Translations under genes and position numbers: made by a program
Assembly (NCBI GenBank): GCA_030831375.1
Contig: JAURLF010000139.1
Location: 1 to 12,433, forward strand
Source of the DNA: Gaiellales bacterium
GTDB taxonomy: Bacteria; Actinomycetota; Thermoleophilia; Gaiellales; F1-60-MAGs149
Direction of reading: 5' to 3'
Length of the DNA stretch: 12,433 nt
The notes under the pieces: model-generated
The model's input: only the letters and a program-made list of their open reading frames with translations
What the model was told of the DNA's origin: nothing
The model's database searches: none
In this document: piece by piece, positions 1 through 5,927 of the stretch
Position numbering within the stretch: the stretch's first letter is position 1
Layout: each line of letters starts with the position of its first letter

Positions 1-719
1 AGGTCTTCGACTACGGCAACGCGCTGCGCACCGAGGCCCGAAACGGCGGCCTCCAGAACGCCTTCGACTACCCCGGCTTCGTCGAGGCCTACGTGCGGCC
101 GCTCTTCTGCCGCGGCATCGGCCCGTTCCGCTGGGCTGCGCTCTCGGGCGACCCGGCCGACATCGCCGTCACCGATCAGGCGATGCGCGAGCTCTTCCCG
201 GACAACGACAAGCTGCAGCGCTGGCTCGACGGCGCACAGCAGCGGATCGCCTTCCAGGGCCTGCCGGCCCGGATCTGCTGGATCGGCCACGGCGAGCGGC
301 ACCGCGCGGGTCTGCGCTTCAACGAGCTCGTGGCGTCGGGCGAGGTGTCCGCGCCGATCGTGATCGGCCGCGACCACCTCGATTCCGGCAGCGTCGCGTC
401 GCCGTACCGCGAGACGGAGGGCATGCGCGACGGCTCCGACGCGATCGCCGACTGGCCCGTCCTCAACGCGATGCTCAACGTCGCCTCGGGCGCGGCCTGG
501 GTCGCGCTCCACCACGGCGGCGGCGTCGGCATCGGCCGCTCGATCCACTCGGGCGCGCAGGTCGTCGCCGATGGCACCGACGAGGGCGCGCTGCGCGTCG
601 AGCGCGTGCTCTGGAACGACCCCGGCACCGGGGTCATGCGCCACGCGCACGCCGGCTATGAGATCGCCGTCGAGGCGGCCCGCACGGGCGGGCTCGACCT
701 GCCGGGGGTGACGGCATGA
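1..719 (+). CDS. hutU: Urocanate hydratase (urocanase), C-terminal part, 5' end outside window
   Basis: HutU adds water to urocanate, giving imidazolone propionate, the second step of cytoplasmic histidine degradation; it uses tightly bound NAD+ as an electrophile. The frame is open from base 3, so the gene starts upstream and only about 238 of the family's roughly 550 residues are visible. The fragment opens with FDYGNALRTEA and AFDYPGFVEAYVRPLFCRG. The latter continues into IGPFRW; its cysteine (codon 108-110) is the conserved urocanase cysteine. It continues with ALSGDPADI, GRDHLDSGSVASPYRETEGM, the glycine-rich LHHGGGVGIGRS and the terminal HAGYEIA block, all in the family's order. Its TGA overlaps the hutF ATG by 4 bases (ATGA), so the two are translationally coupled. 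Identification is secure; only the missing N-terminus limits it. Confidence 0.97.
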   Translation, partial: VFDYGNALRTEARNGGLQNAFDYPGFVEAYVRPLFCRGIGPFRWAALSGDPADIAVTDQAMRELFPDNDKLQRWLDGAQQRIAFQGLPARICWIGHGERHRAGLRFNELVASGEVSAPIVIGRDHLDSGSVASPYRETEGMRDGSDAIADWPVLNAMLNVASGAAWVALHHGGGVGIGRSIHSGAQVVADGTDEGALRVERVLWNDPGTGVMRHAHAGYEIAVEAARTGGLDLPGVTA

Positions 720-2011
720 CCTGGCTCGTGCCCGAGCTCGTGCTCGACCCGTCCGGGGTCCGCCGCGACACGGCGGTGCGCCTCGAGGGCGGCCTGATCG
801 CGGAGGTCGCCCCGGCTGCTGCCGCCCCGCAGGGTGCGCTGCGGCTTTCCCGCGCGGCGCTCGTGCCCGGCTTCGTCAACGCGCACTCGCACGCCTTCCA
901 GCGCGACCTGCGCGGCGCTGTCGAGCGGATCGATCCGGCCAACCCCGACGATGACTTCTGGACGTGGCGCGAGGAGATGTACGCGCAGGCGGGCCGCATG
1001 GACCCGGACCTGATCCACGACGTCGCGCGCCGCTGCTACCGGCAGATGCGCGCGTCGGGCGTGACGTCGGTCGGCGAGTTCCACTACGTCCACCACCGGC
1101 CCGACGGGACCCCGTACGAGCGCCCGAACGCGCTCGCGGAGGCGGTCTGCGCCGCGGCCGAGGCGGAGGGCCTGCGGGTCGCGCTCCTGCTCGTCGCCTA
1201 CGAGCGGGGTGGGGAGGGGGTGCCGCCGACGCCGGGGCAGCGGCGCTTCTGCGACCCCTCGGTGGAGGCGTACCTCGAGCGGCTCGACGCCCTGCGCGAA
1301 TGGGCGGACGGGCGCTCGCTCGTCACGGTCGGCGCGGCGCCGCACTCGATGCGGGCCGTCTCGCCGGCCTGGCTCTCCGCGATCGGGGCGCACACGCGTG
1401 CGCACGGGCTGCCGCTGCACATCCACGCCGACGAGCAGCCGCGCGAGATCGCGGAGTCGCTCGCGTGGTACGGCCTTCGCCCCGTGCAGGTGATCGACGA
1501 GGCGGGCGCACTCGACGCGCGCACCGTGATCGTGCATGGCACGCACTGCGACGACGCCGAGCTCGACCTGCTCGCCGCGCGCGGCGCCGGCGTCTGCGTG
1601 TGTCCGACCACGGAGGCCAACCTCGGCGACGGGTACGCGCCCGTGCGGCGCATGTTCGAGCGGGGGATCCCCGTCTCGCTCGGCTCCGACTCCAACACGA
1701 TCCTCGACCCGATCGTGGAGGCGCGCGAGCTCGAGGCGATGGCGCGACGCACCGCCGGCCAGCGCAACGTGCTGGTGCGCCCCGGCGACCCGGGCCCGGC
1801 CGGCTACCTGCTCGAGTGCTCGTGGGACTCGGGCGCGCGCGCGCTCGGGCTGCCGCTGCCGCGGATCGAGCCCGGCGCGCCCGCCGACCTCGTCGCGCTC
1901 GACCTCGATGGCGACGAGATTGCCGGCACGGCGGACGAGCACCTCGCGGCGGCGATCATGCTGGCCGGCTCCGGCCGGCTCGTGACGCGGACGTGGGTGG
2001 CGGGGGCGTAG
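716..2011 (+). CDS. hutF: Formimidoylglutamate deiminase
   Basis: HutF hydrolyses N-formimino-L-glutamate to N-formyl-L-glutamate plus ammonia, in the five-step branch of histidine degradation. The 431-residue protein is a metal-dependent amidohydrolase. The HxH metal motif is NAHSHAFQR (H57, H59). Further metal or catalytic residues appear as H237 in LHIHADEQ, H274 in VIVHGTHCDD and D325 in LGSDSNTILDP, with the spacing known for Pseudomonas HutF. FWTWREEMY after the HxH motif and E240 in HADEQ separate HutF from guanine deaminase and chlorohydrolase relatives. The ATG overlaps the hutU stop (ATGA), and a Shine-Dalgarno-like GGGGGTGA lies at 704-711. HutF implies a formylglutamate deformylase (HutG) elsewhere; it is not in this window. 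The stop codon lies in the loop of a hairpin. Confidence 0.96.
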   Translation: MTWLVPELVLDPSGVRRDTAVRLEGGLIAEVAPAAAAPQGALRLSRAALVPGFVNAHSHAFQRDLRGAVERIDPANPDDDFWTWREEMYAQAGRMDPDLIHDVARRCYRQMRASGVTSVGEFHYVHHRPDGTPYERPNALAEAVCAAAEAEGLRVALLLVAYERGGEGVPPTPGQRRFCDPSVEAYLERLDALREWADGRSLVTVGAAPHSMRAVSPAWLSAIGAHTRAHGLPLHIHADEQPREIAESLAWYGLRPVQVIDEAGALDARTVIVHGTHCDDAELDLLAARGAGVCVCPTTEANLGDGYAPVRRMFERGIPVSLGSDSNTILDPIVEARELEAMARRTAGQRNVLVRPGDPGPAGYLLECSWDSGARALGLPLPRIEPGAPADLVALDLDGDEIAGTADEHLAAAIMLAGSGRLVTRTWVAGA

Positions 2012-2019
2012 CCCCCGCC
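1999..2019. terminator. Hairpin at the convergent hutF / oxidoreductase ends
   Basis: GGCGGGGGC (1999-2007) and GCCCCCGCC (2011-2019) form a perfect 9-bp stem with a 3-base loop. The hutF TAG (2009-2011) sits across the loop. There is no T-tract, so this would be a hairpin-only terminator able to act on both strands. The structure is seen; the function is inferred. Confidence 0.6.
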
Positions 2020-2022
2020 CGC

Positions 2023-2038
2023 CGGGCCTAGTGGCCCG
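2023..2038. terminator. Second, shorter hairpin at the same convergent junction
   Basis: CGGGCC (2023-2028), loop TAGT, GGCCCG (2033-2038) is a perfect 6-bp stem. The stop codon of the minus-strand oxidoreductase (2028-2030) falls at the loop. It lies 3 bases from the 1999-2019 hairpin, so the two convergent genes are separated by tandem hairpins. Confidence 0.4.
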
Positions 2039-3452
2039 ACAGCCAGTCGACGATGCGGCCCGAGAACGTCGTGCGCGTGCCCGTCTCCTCCGCGCGCTCG
2101 GCGATCTGCAGCAGCTTCAGGGAGCCGTTCGAGGCGATCCAGCGCAGCGGCTCCGGCTCCCACTTGCGGGAGCGGTGGTTGACCCACGGCAGGGACACGA
2201 GGTCGGTGTCGCGCTCGGTTACGAGGTCGGCGAGGGTGCGGCCGGCGAGGTTCGTGACGGCGACGCCGTCGCCGACGTAGCCGCCGGCCCAGCCGATGCC
2301 GGTGCGCCGGTCGAGGCCGACGGAGGCGTTGAAGTCGCGCGGGATGCCGAGCACGCCGCCCCACGTGTGGGTGATGCCGTACGGGCGCGCGGCGGGGAAC
2401 AGCTTGTCGATCACGCCCTTCAGGCGCTGGTGCACCGGCAGGTCGTGGAACGAGGTCTCGAGGCGGCTGCCGAAGATGTACGGGTGACCGCGCCCGCCGA
2501 GGGCGATCCGGTCGTCGGCGGTGCGCTGCGCGTAGATGAACAGGCGCCGCCCGTCGGAGAGCACCTCGCGGCCCTCCCAGCCGATCTCCGCCCACGCCTC
2601 CGGCGGCAGTGGCTCCGTGGCGACCATGCAGGAGGCGAACGGCATCAGCGTGCGCTTCTCGCCCTTCAGCTCCGGGGTGAAGCCCTCCGTGGCGCGGATC
2701 ACGATGTCGGCGTGGACGGTGCCGCGGTCGGTCACGACGCGGCCCTGCTCGACCGCGCTCGCCCGCGTTCCCTCGTAGATGCCGACGCCGCGGCGCTCGA
2801 CGGCGTCGGCGAGGCCCCGCGCGAGGCGGGCGGGATGGATGCGGGCCGCGTGCGGGCAGAAGACGGTGCCGAGCGCGCCCGGCACCGCAGTGCGGGCCTG
2901 CGTCTCCTCCGCCGACAGCAGCCGGTAGTCGTCGTCGGTGTGGCCGAACGCGTGGTGCGCCTCGACGGCGGCGCGCGCGTGCTGCAGACCGACCTGCGTG
3001 ACCGCGAGGGTCGACCAGCCGCCCTTCAGGTAGTGGGCGTCGATCCCCTCCCGCTCGAGCGCCGCGCCGACCACGTCGATGGTGTCGAAGCAGGCGCGTT
3101 CGTAGCGCATCACCGCGTCGCGGCCGTAGCGATCGACCAGGCGGTGGCGGCTGCCGGGCAGGCCGCCGTAGCACCAGCCGCCGTTGCGGCCCGACGCGCC
3201 GTAGCCGGCGATCTCGGACTCGACCATCACGATCCTGATCGCCGGGTCGATCTCGGTCAGGTAGTAGGCGGTCCAGAGCCCGGTGAAGCCCGCGCCGACG
3301 ATCGCGACGTCCGCCTGCACGTCGCCCGGCAGGGGCGCACGGCGGTCGAGCGGGGCGGGTGCGGAGTCGTGCCAGTAGCTCGTCGTGCGGTACTGCGCGT
3401 CCTCCGGCGAGCCTGTGCGGGGCGCCTCGCGCGCCTGATCGATCGTGGCCAT
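2028..3452 (-). CDS. FAD-dependent oxidoreductase of the DAO (glycine/D-amino acid oxidase) family
   Basis: This is a 474-residue flavoprotein expected to oxidise an amine or amino acid with FAD. The N-terminal Rossmann motif is VAIVGAGFTGLWTAYYL (GxGxxG at residues 53-58), followed by E78 for the FAD ribose and the YGASGRNGGW block (about 84-93) typical of DAO enzymes. The second FAD segment is GIGWAGGYVGDGVAVTNLAG near the C-terminus. No signal peptide or membrane segment is seen. The overall pattern resembles gamma-glutamylputrescine oxidase (PuuB/OrdL) relatives, but the substrate cannot be assigned. It lies 25 bases downstream of a LuxR-type gene on the same strand and ends tail to tail with hutF. 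A link to histidine breakdown is only a guess from position. The ATG has no Shine-Dalgarno but sits exactly 6 bases after TACACT, suggesting a leaderless start. Confidence 0.88.
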   Translation of the reverse strand: MATIDQAREAPRTGSPEDAQYRTTSYWHDSAPAPLDRRAPLPGDVQADVAIVGAGFTGLWTAYYLTEIDPAIRIVMVESEIAGYGASGRNGGWCYGGLPGSRHRLVDRYGRDAVMRYERACFDTIDVVGAALEREGIDAHYLKGGWSTLAVTQVGLQHARAAVEAHHAFGHTDDDYRLLSAEETQARTAVPGALGTVFCPHAARIHPARLARGLADAVERRGVGIYEGTRASAVEQGRVVTDRGTVHADIVIRATEGFTPELKGEKRTLMPFASCMVATEPLPPEAWAEIGWEGREVLSDGRRLFIYAQRTADDRIALGGRGHPYIFGSRLETSFHDLPVHQRLKGVIDKLFPAARPYGITHTWGGVLGIPRDFNASVGLDRRTGIGWAGGYVGDGVAVTNLAGRTLADLVTERDTDLVSLPWVNHRSRKWEPEPLRWIASNGSLKLLQIAERAEETGTRTTFSGRIVDWLSGH

Positions 3453-3458
3453 GGCGCG

Positions 3459-3464
3459 AGTGTA
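3459..3464 (-). promoter_or_regulatory. -10 box for a leaderless start of the FAD oxidoreductase
   Basis: On the minus strand GTACACT is followed by six bases (CGCGCC) and then the ATG at 3452. With a -10 hexamer at -12 to -7, +1 is the A of the ATG. No clear -35 is seen. Upstream lies a bulged inverted repeat (3464-3488) whose loop holds the LuxR-gene stop codon. Confidence 0.5.
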
Positions 3465-3477
3465 CCCGCGTGCCGCG

Positions 3478-4020
3478 TCAGGCCGGGTGGTCGACGGCGT
3501 CGAGGACCGCCGGGTCGACGATGCCCGCCCGGAAGGCGCGGCTCACGGCCTCCGCGCGGGTGCGGCAGCCGAGGCGCCGGTAGACGACCCGCAGGTGGTT
3601 CTCGACCGTCGTCTCGGCGATCCACAGCCGCTGCGCGATCTCGCGCGAGGTGAGCCCGAGGCAGAGCAGGTGCAGCACTTCGAGCTGGCGGTCCGTCAGG
3701 TCGGTGCCGCGAGACTCGTCGTGGGGCAGGGCGAGCACCATCGCCACGGCGCCCGCGCCGTCCCCGCTCGGGCGCGCGTCGAGCAGCATCGGCAGGCCGT
3801 CGAGCAGGACGCGCCGGCGTACGGCGCTCCCGCCGACGGCCTCGCGCAGCGGCGCGGCCGCGGCCGGGTGGCGGATGTCGAGCTGCACGCCGGGGCGCAG
3901 GTCGAGCGAGACGGGCAGGCGCCCGCCGATCAACGCGTGCTCGATCACGAGCGCGCGGTCGACCGTCCAGCCGGCGAAGGGGAGTTCGGCGAGCTCCGGG
4001 GGCAGGGAGGTAGAGGGCAT
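3478..4020 (-). CDS. LuxR-family HTH transcriptional regulator with an unrecognised N-terminal domain
   Basis: This is a 180-residue DNA-binding protein. Residues about 106-163 form a LuxR/GerE helix-turn-helix: LTDRQLEVLHLLCLGLTSRE, then IAQRLWIAETTVENHL and VYRRLGCRTRAEAV, where the E(V)L...G.T..EIA.RL...TV..H pattern is intact. The first 100 residues are not a response-regulator receiver domain: no phospho-Asp pattern is seen and the segment is short and hydrophobic-mixed. It may be a small sensory domain, or the protein may act as a single-domain regulator. The ATG at 4020 has no Shine-Dalgarno. An in-frame GTG at 4065, preceded by AGG just after the upstream stop, would add 15 residues and is a fair alternative. 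The gene lies between the unknown Cys4 gene (50-base gap) and the oxidoreductase (25-base gap), and could regulate the latter. Confidence 0.87.
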   Translation of the reverse strand: MPSTSLPPELAELPFAGWTVDRALVIEHALIGGRLPVSLDLRPGVQLDIRHPAAAAPLREAVGGSAVRRRVLLDGLPMLLDARPSGDGAGAVAMVLALPHDESRGTDLTDRQLEVLHLLCLGLTSREIAQRLWIAETTVENHLRVVYRRLGCRTRAEAVSRAFRAGIVDPAVLDAVDHPA

Positions 4021-4070
4021 CAGACGGAACCGGACCGCCCGGGCGTCCCGCCCCGGGGCCGGCACCCGAC

Positions 4071-4733
4071 CTATCGCCCGGCGGGGGCCTGCGGACGACC
4101 GCCGGGGCGCAGGTCGAGCTCGACGGACCCGTCGGGCAGGGTGCGCGCGTTCCACTCGCGCCAGCGCTGCGCGAGCTCCGCGACGCTGTCGCCGCGCTCG
4201 TCGAGGCGCACGGCGGGGCTGCCGCCCGGCTCGACGAGATAGCGGTACCAGCAGAGGTCCCACGCGAGCGTGATGGCCACGCCCGGGCGGCGTCCGCCGA
4301 AGGCGACGACGCCGACGCGCGGCGGCCCGAGGCTCTTGGCGATGCCGGAGACGGTGCCGCGGTACGGGCTGGCGTTGAACGTCTCGACGCCGACGACCAT
4401 CGTGGTGGCGCGGCTCACGTCGTCGCCGGTGCCGAGCCCGCCGGGCACGAGCGCGGGGTCGGGAGGCTCGCGGTCGGCGGCCTTCGCGGTGCCGCCCACG
4501 AGGCGGCGCAGGACGCCCGTGGGGCGCGGGGCGGATACCGGTGGCGGCGCCGCGCGGCCCTTCTCGACCCAGCCGTCGCCGCGCGCCTGGCTGGCGCACA
4601 GCCGGCAGACGGTGCGCGAACGGCCCTGGTGGGTGAAGTGCAGCGGCTCCTCGCCGAGCAGGATCGTGCGCTCGCAGATCGCGCACGCGGCGACCCGGTT
4701 CGGGTCGGTCAGGAGGCGCGGGGAGGAGCTCAT
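4071..4733 (-). CDS. Conserved-looking protein of unknown function with N-terminal Cys4 zinc-ribbon-like motif
   Basis: I do not recognise this 220-residue protein. Near the N-terminus CAIC (C17, C20) and CRLC (C43, C46) are separated by 22 residues, a spacing suited to one treble-clef or zinc-ribbon metal site. A low-complexity Pro/Gly/Ala linker (about 55-95) follows. The second half is a folded-looking domain with ETFNASPYRGTVSGIAKSLG, a hydrophobic VGVVAFGG strand and an aromatic-rich segment AITLAWDLCWYRYLVE. It ends in a charged RWREWNARTLPDG stretch and a basic tail. No signal peptide or transmembrane helix is visible. Codon use matches its neighbours, and the shift from cysteine motif to linker to domain argues for a real gene. 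The ATG is 9 bases downstream of a TATCAT box. It lies 41 bases after the recombinase, from which a 12-bp hairpin separates it. Confidence 0.8.
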   Translation of the reverse strand: MSSSPRLLTDPNRVAACAICERTILLGEEPLHFTHQGRSRTVCRLCASQARGDGWVEKGRAAPPPVSAPRPTGVLRRLVGGTAKAADREPPDPALVPGGLGTGDDVSRATTMVVGVETFNASPYRGTVSGIAKSLGPPRVGVVAFGGRRPGVAITLAWDLCWYRYLVEPGGSPAVRLDERGDSVAELAQRWREWNARTLPDGSVELDLRPGGRPQAPAGR

Positions 4734-4742
4734 CGGAGCCGC

Positions 4743-4748
4743 ATGATA
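4743..4748 (-). promoter_or_regulatory. -10-like box before the Cys4 unknown gene
   Basis: On the minus strand GTATCAT lies 9 bases before the ATG at 4733, leaving a leader of at most about 3 bases. It follows directly after the recombinase-end hairpin, as expected for a new transcription unit. No convincing -35 is seen. Confidence 0.42.
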
Positions 4749-4755
4749 CGGCCGT

Positions 4756-4788
4756 GCGGCGATCGGGTCGCGCGCTACCCGTCGCCGC
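4756..4788 (-). terminator. Strong hairpin at the end of the tyrosine recombinase gene
   Basis: GCGGCGA (4756-4762) pairs with TCGCCGC (4782-4788), and CGGGT (4764-4768) pairs with ACCCG (4777-4781). Only T4763 is bulged, giving 12 base pairs around an 8-base loop. The recombinase stop (4775-4777) lies at the loop. No U-tract follows. It separates the recombinase from the next minus-strand gene and its -10-like box. Confidence 0.6.
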
Positions 4789-5689
4789 GCGGATGGGCGC
4801 GCGCGTGGGCGGCGCGCAGGTGCGGTAGCCCGAGGTGCGTGTAGACCTCGGTCGTGGCGAGCGAGGCGTGGCCGAGCAGCTCCTGGATGGCGCGCAGGTC
4901 GCCGCCGCCCTCCAGCATGTGCGTCGCGTACGCGTGGCGTAGGGCGTGCGGGCCGTGGAGCTCGAGACCGACGGCGCGCAGGCGCCGCTGCAGCGCTCGG
5001 CGCACGCCGGACGGGTCGAGCCGGCGGCCGCGGGCGGAGAGGAGGAGCGCGGGCGGCGAGTCGGCGGCGGCGAGCTCGGGGCGTCCGTGGCCGAGCCAGG
5101 CGGCGACGGCGTCGTGGGCGGGCTCGCCGATCGGGACGAGCCGCGTCTTGCCGCCCTTGCCCGTGACCCGGAGGGTGCGCCCCTCGAGGCTCTCCAGGTC
5201 GAGCGCGCAGGCCTCGGCGGCGCGCAGCCCCGCTCCGTAGAGGAGCTCGAGCAGGGCGCGGTCGCGCAGGCTGAGCGGGTCGTCGGGCCAGGCGGTGTCG
5301 AGCAGCCGGCCCGTGTCGCGGGCGCGCGGGACGGCGGGAAGCCGGCGCGGGCGGCGCGGGCCGGGGATCTCCGCGGCCGGGTCGGGCGCCGCATCGACCG
5401 CGATCCGTCGGTGCAGCCCGCGCACCGCCGACAGCCGCCGGGCGCGCGTGGCGGGGGCGAGGCCGCTCGCGGCGAGGTGCGCGGCGTACGCCCGCACGTC
5501 GGCTCGGGTGGCGGTCGCGGGGCTCGAGCCCCGCGCGGCGAGCCAGCCCGCGTAGTCGCCGAGGTCGGAGCGGTAGGCGCGCAGCGTGGCGGGGCTCGCG
5601 CCGCGCGCGGCGAGCGCGTCGAGGTGCTCCGCGATCGGGTCGGCGACGGCCGCCATGGGGCGTCGTTCGCCGCCCGTGGCCCGTTTCAT
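4775..5689 (-). CDS. Tyrosine recombinase of the XerC/XerD family
   Basis: This protein cuts and rejoins DNA at specific sites through a 3'-phosphotyrosine. It probably resolves chromosome dimers, though other site-specific roles are possible. At 304 residues it matches the usual Xer length. Residues about 15-95 form the SAM-like core-binding domain (LRAYRSDLGDYAGWL). The catalytic domain has R156 in GAGLRAAEA, K178 in RVTGKGGKTRLVPI, H248 and R251 in HALRHAYATHML, H274 in LLGHASLATT and nucleophile Y283 in EVYTHL; all are present. I start it at 5689 because that ATG overlaps the stop of the upstream 55-residue membrane ORF (ATGA). The internal ATG at 5656 would give 293 residues. XerC and XerD cannot be told apart here, and no dif-like site or phage genes were seen nearby, so an integrase role is less likely. 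Confidence 0.93.
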   Translation of the reverse strand: MKRATGGERRPMAAVADPIAEHLDALAARGASPATLRAYRSDLGDYAGWLAARGSSPATATRADVRAYAAHLAASGLAPATRARRLSAVRGLHRRIAVDAAPDPAAEIPGPRRPRRLPAVPRARDTGRLLDTAWPDDPLSLRDRALLELLYGAGLRAAEACALDLESLEGRTLRVTGKGGKTRLVPIGEPAHDAVAAWLGHGRPELAAADSPPALLLSARGRRLDPSGVRRALQRRLRAVGLELHGPHALRHAYATHMLEGGGDLRAIQELLGHASLATTEVYTHLGLPHLRAAHARAHPRGDG

Positions 5690-5853
5690 CCCCGCCGGCG
5701 GGTGCGGCGCAGCGCCTCGACGGCCATCCAGCCGAGCCAGGCGGCGAGGACGGCGGCGCCGATGGCGGCGATACCGAGGCCACCGGTGTACGCGGCCCAC
5801 GCGATCGCGGCGAGCCCGACGGCGAGGATGGCGAACAGGACGGCGAGGGCCAT
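5686..5853 (-). CDS. Small two-helix membrane protein coupled to the recombinase
   Basis: This 55-residue ORF encodes a very hydrophobic protein. The first helix is ALAVLFAILAVGLAAIAWAA, a turn reads YTGGLG, and the second helix is IAAIGAAVLAAWLGWMAV. It ends in a positively charged tail EALRRTRRRG, so both ends are probably cytoplasmic by the positive-inside rule. Its TGA overlaps the recombinase ATG in the 4-base ATGA arrangement, which supports real translation and fixes the recombinase start. Hydrophobicity with Trp residues in place, against Arg-rich nonsense in the other frames, also supports it. No Shine-Dalgarno or TANNNT box is visible before its ATG. I do not recognise the family, and the function is unknown. 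Confidence 0.72.
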   Translation of the reverse strand: MALAVLFAILAVGLAAIAWAAYTGGLGIAAIGAAVLAAWLGWMAVEALRRTRRRG

Positions 5854-5913
5854 GCCCGCACGGTGCCATGTGGCCGGGCCCCCTGTCCAGCGCGGAGCGC
5901 CGGCGGGCCGACG

Positions 5914-5919
5914 TAGAGT
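5914..5919 (+). promoter_or_regulatory. -10-like box for the secreted protease
   Basis: GTAGAGT lies in the divergent gap (5854-5927), with 8 bases between the box and the ATG at 5928. This implies a transcript starting at or just before the start codon. No clear -35 and no Shine-Dalgarno are seen. The minus-strand partner promoter is not visible. Confidence 0.45.
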
Positions 5920-5927
5920 GTGATCGT

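Noticed and set aside
716..3452. hutF and the FAD oxidoreductase as one histidine-degradation cluster.
   Set aside because: They are convergent and separated by tandem hairpins, and no histidine-pathway step needs this type of oxidoreductase. Adjacency alone is too weak.
4021..4070. CCCGGG-rich repeats between the unknown gene and the LuxR gene as a terminator.
   Set aside because: The arms do not pair cleanly (one-base offset). Short GC palindromes are expected by chance in this composition.
4775..5689. The recombinase as a phage integrase or integron marking a mobile island.
   Set aside because: No tRNA, direct repeats, attachment-like sites, phage genes or change in base composition are visible around it. 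Its length and motifs fit a chromosomal Xer protein.
5690..5869. An upstream ATG (5869) that would extend the recombinase by 60 residues.
   Set aside because: The extension is Arg-rich nonsense, and the hydrophobic 55-residue ORF in another frame explains the same bases better and couples to the ATG at 5689.
5586..5927. An extension of the protease reading frame 114 codons upstream of 5928.
   Set aside because: It would bury the signal peptide inside the protein and runs through the opposite-strand recombinase and membrane ORF. The start at 5928 has a signal peptide and a -10-like box.
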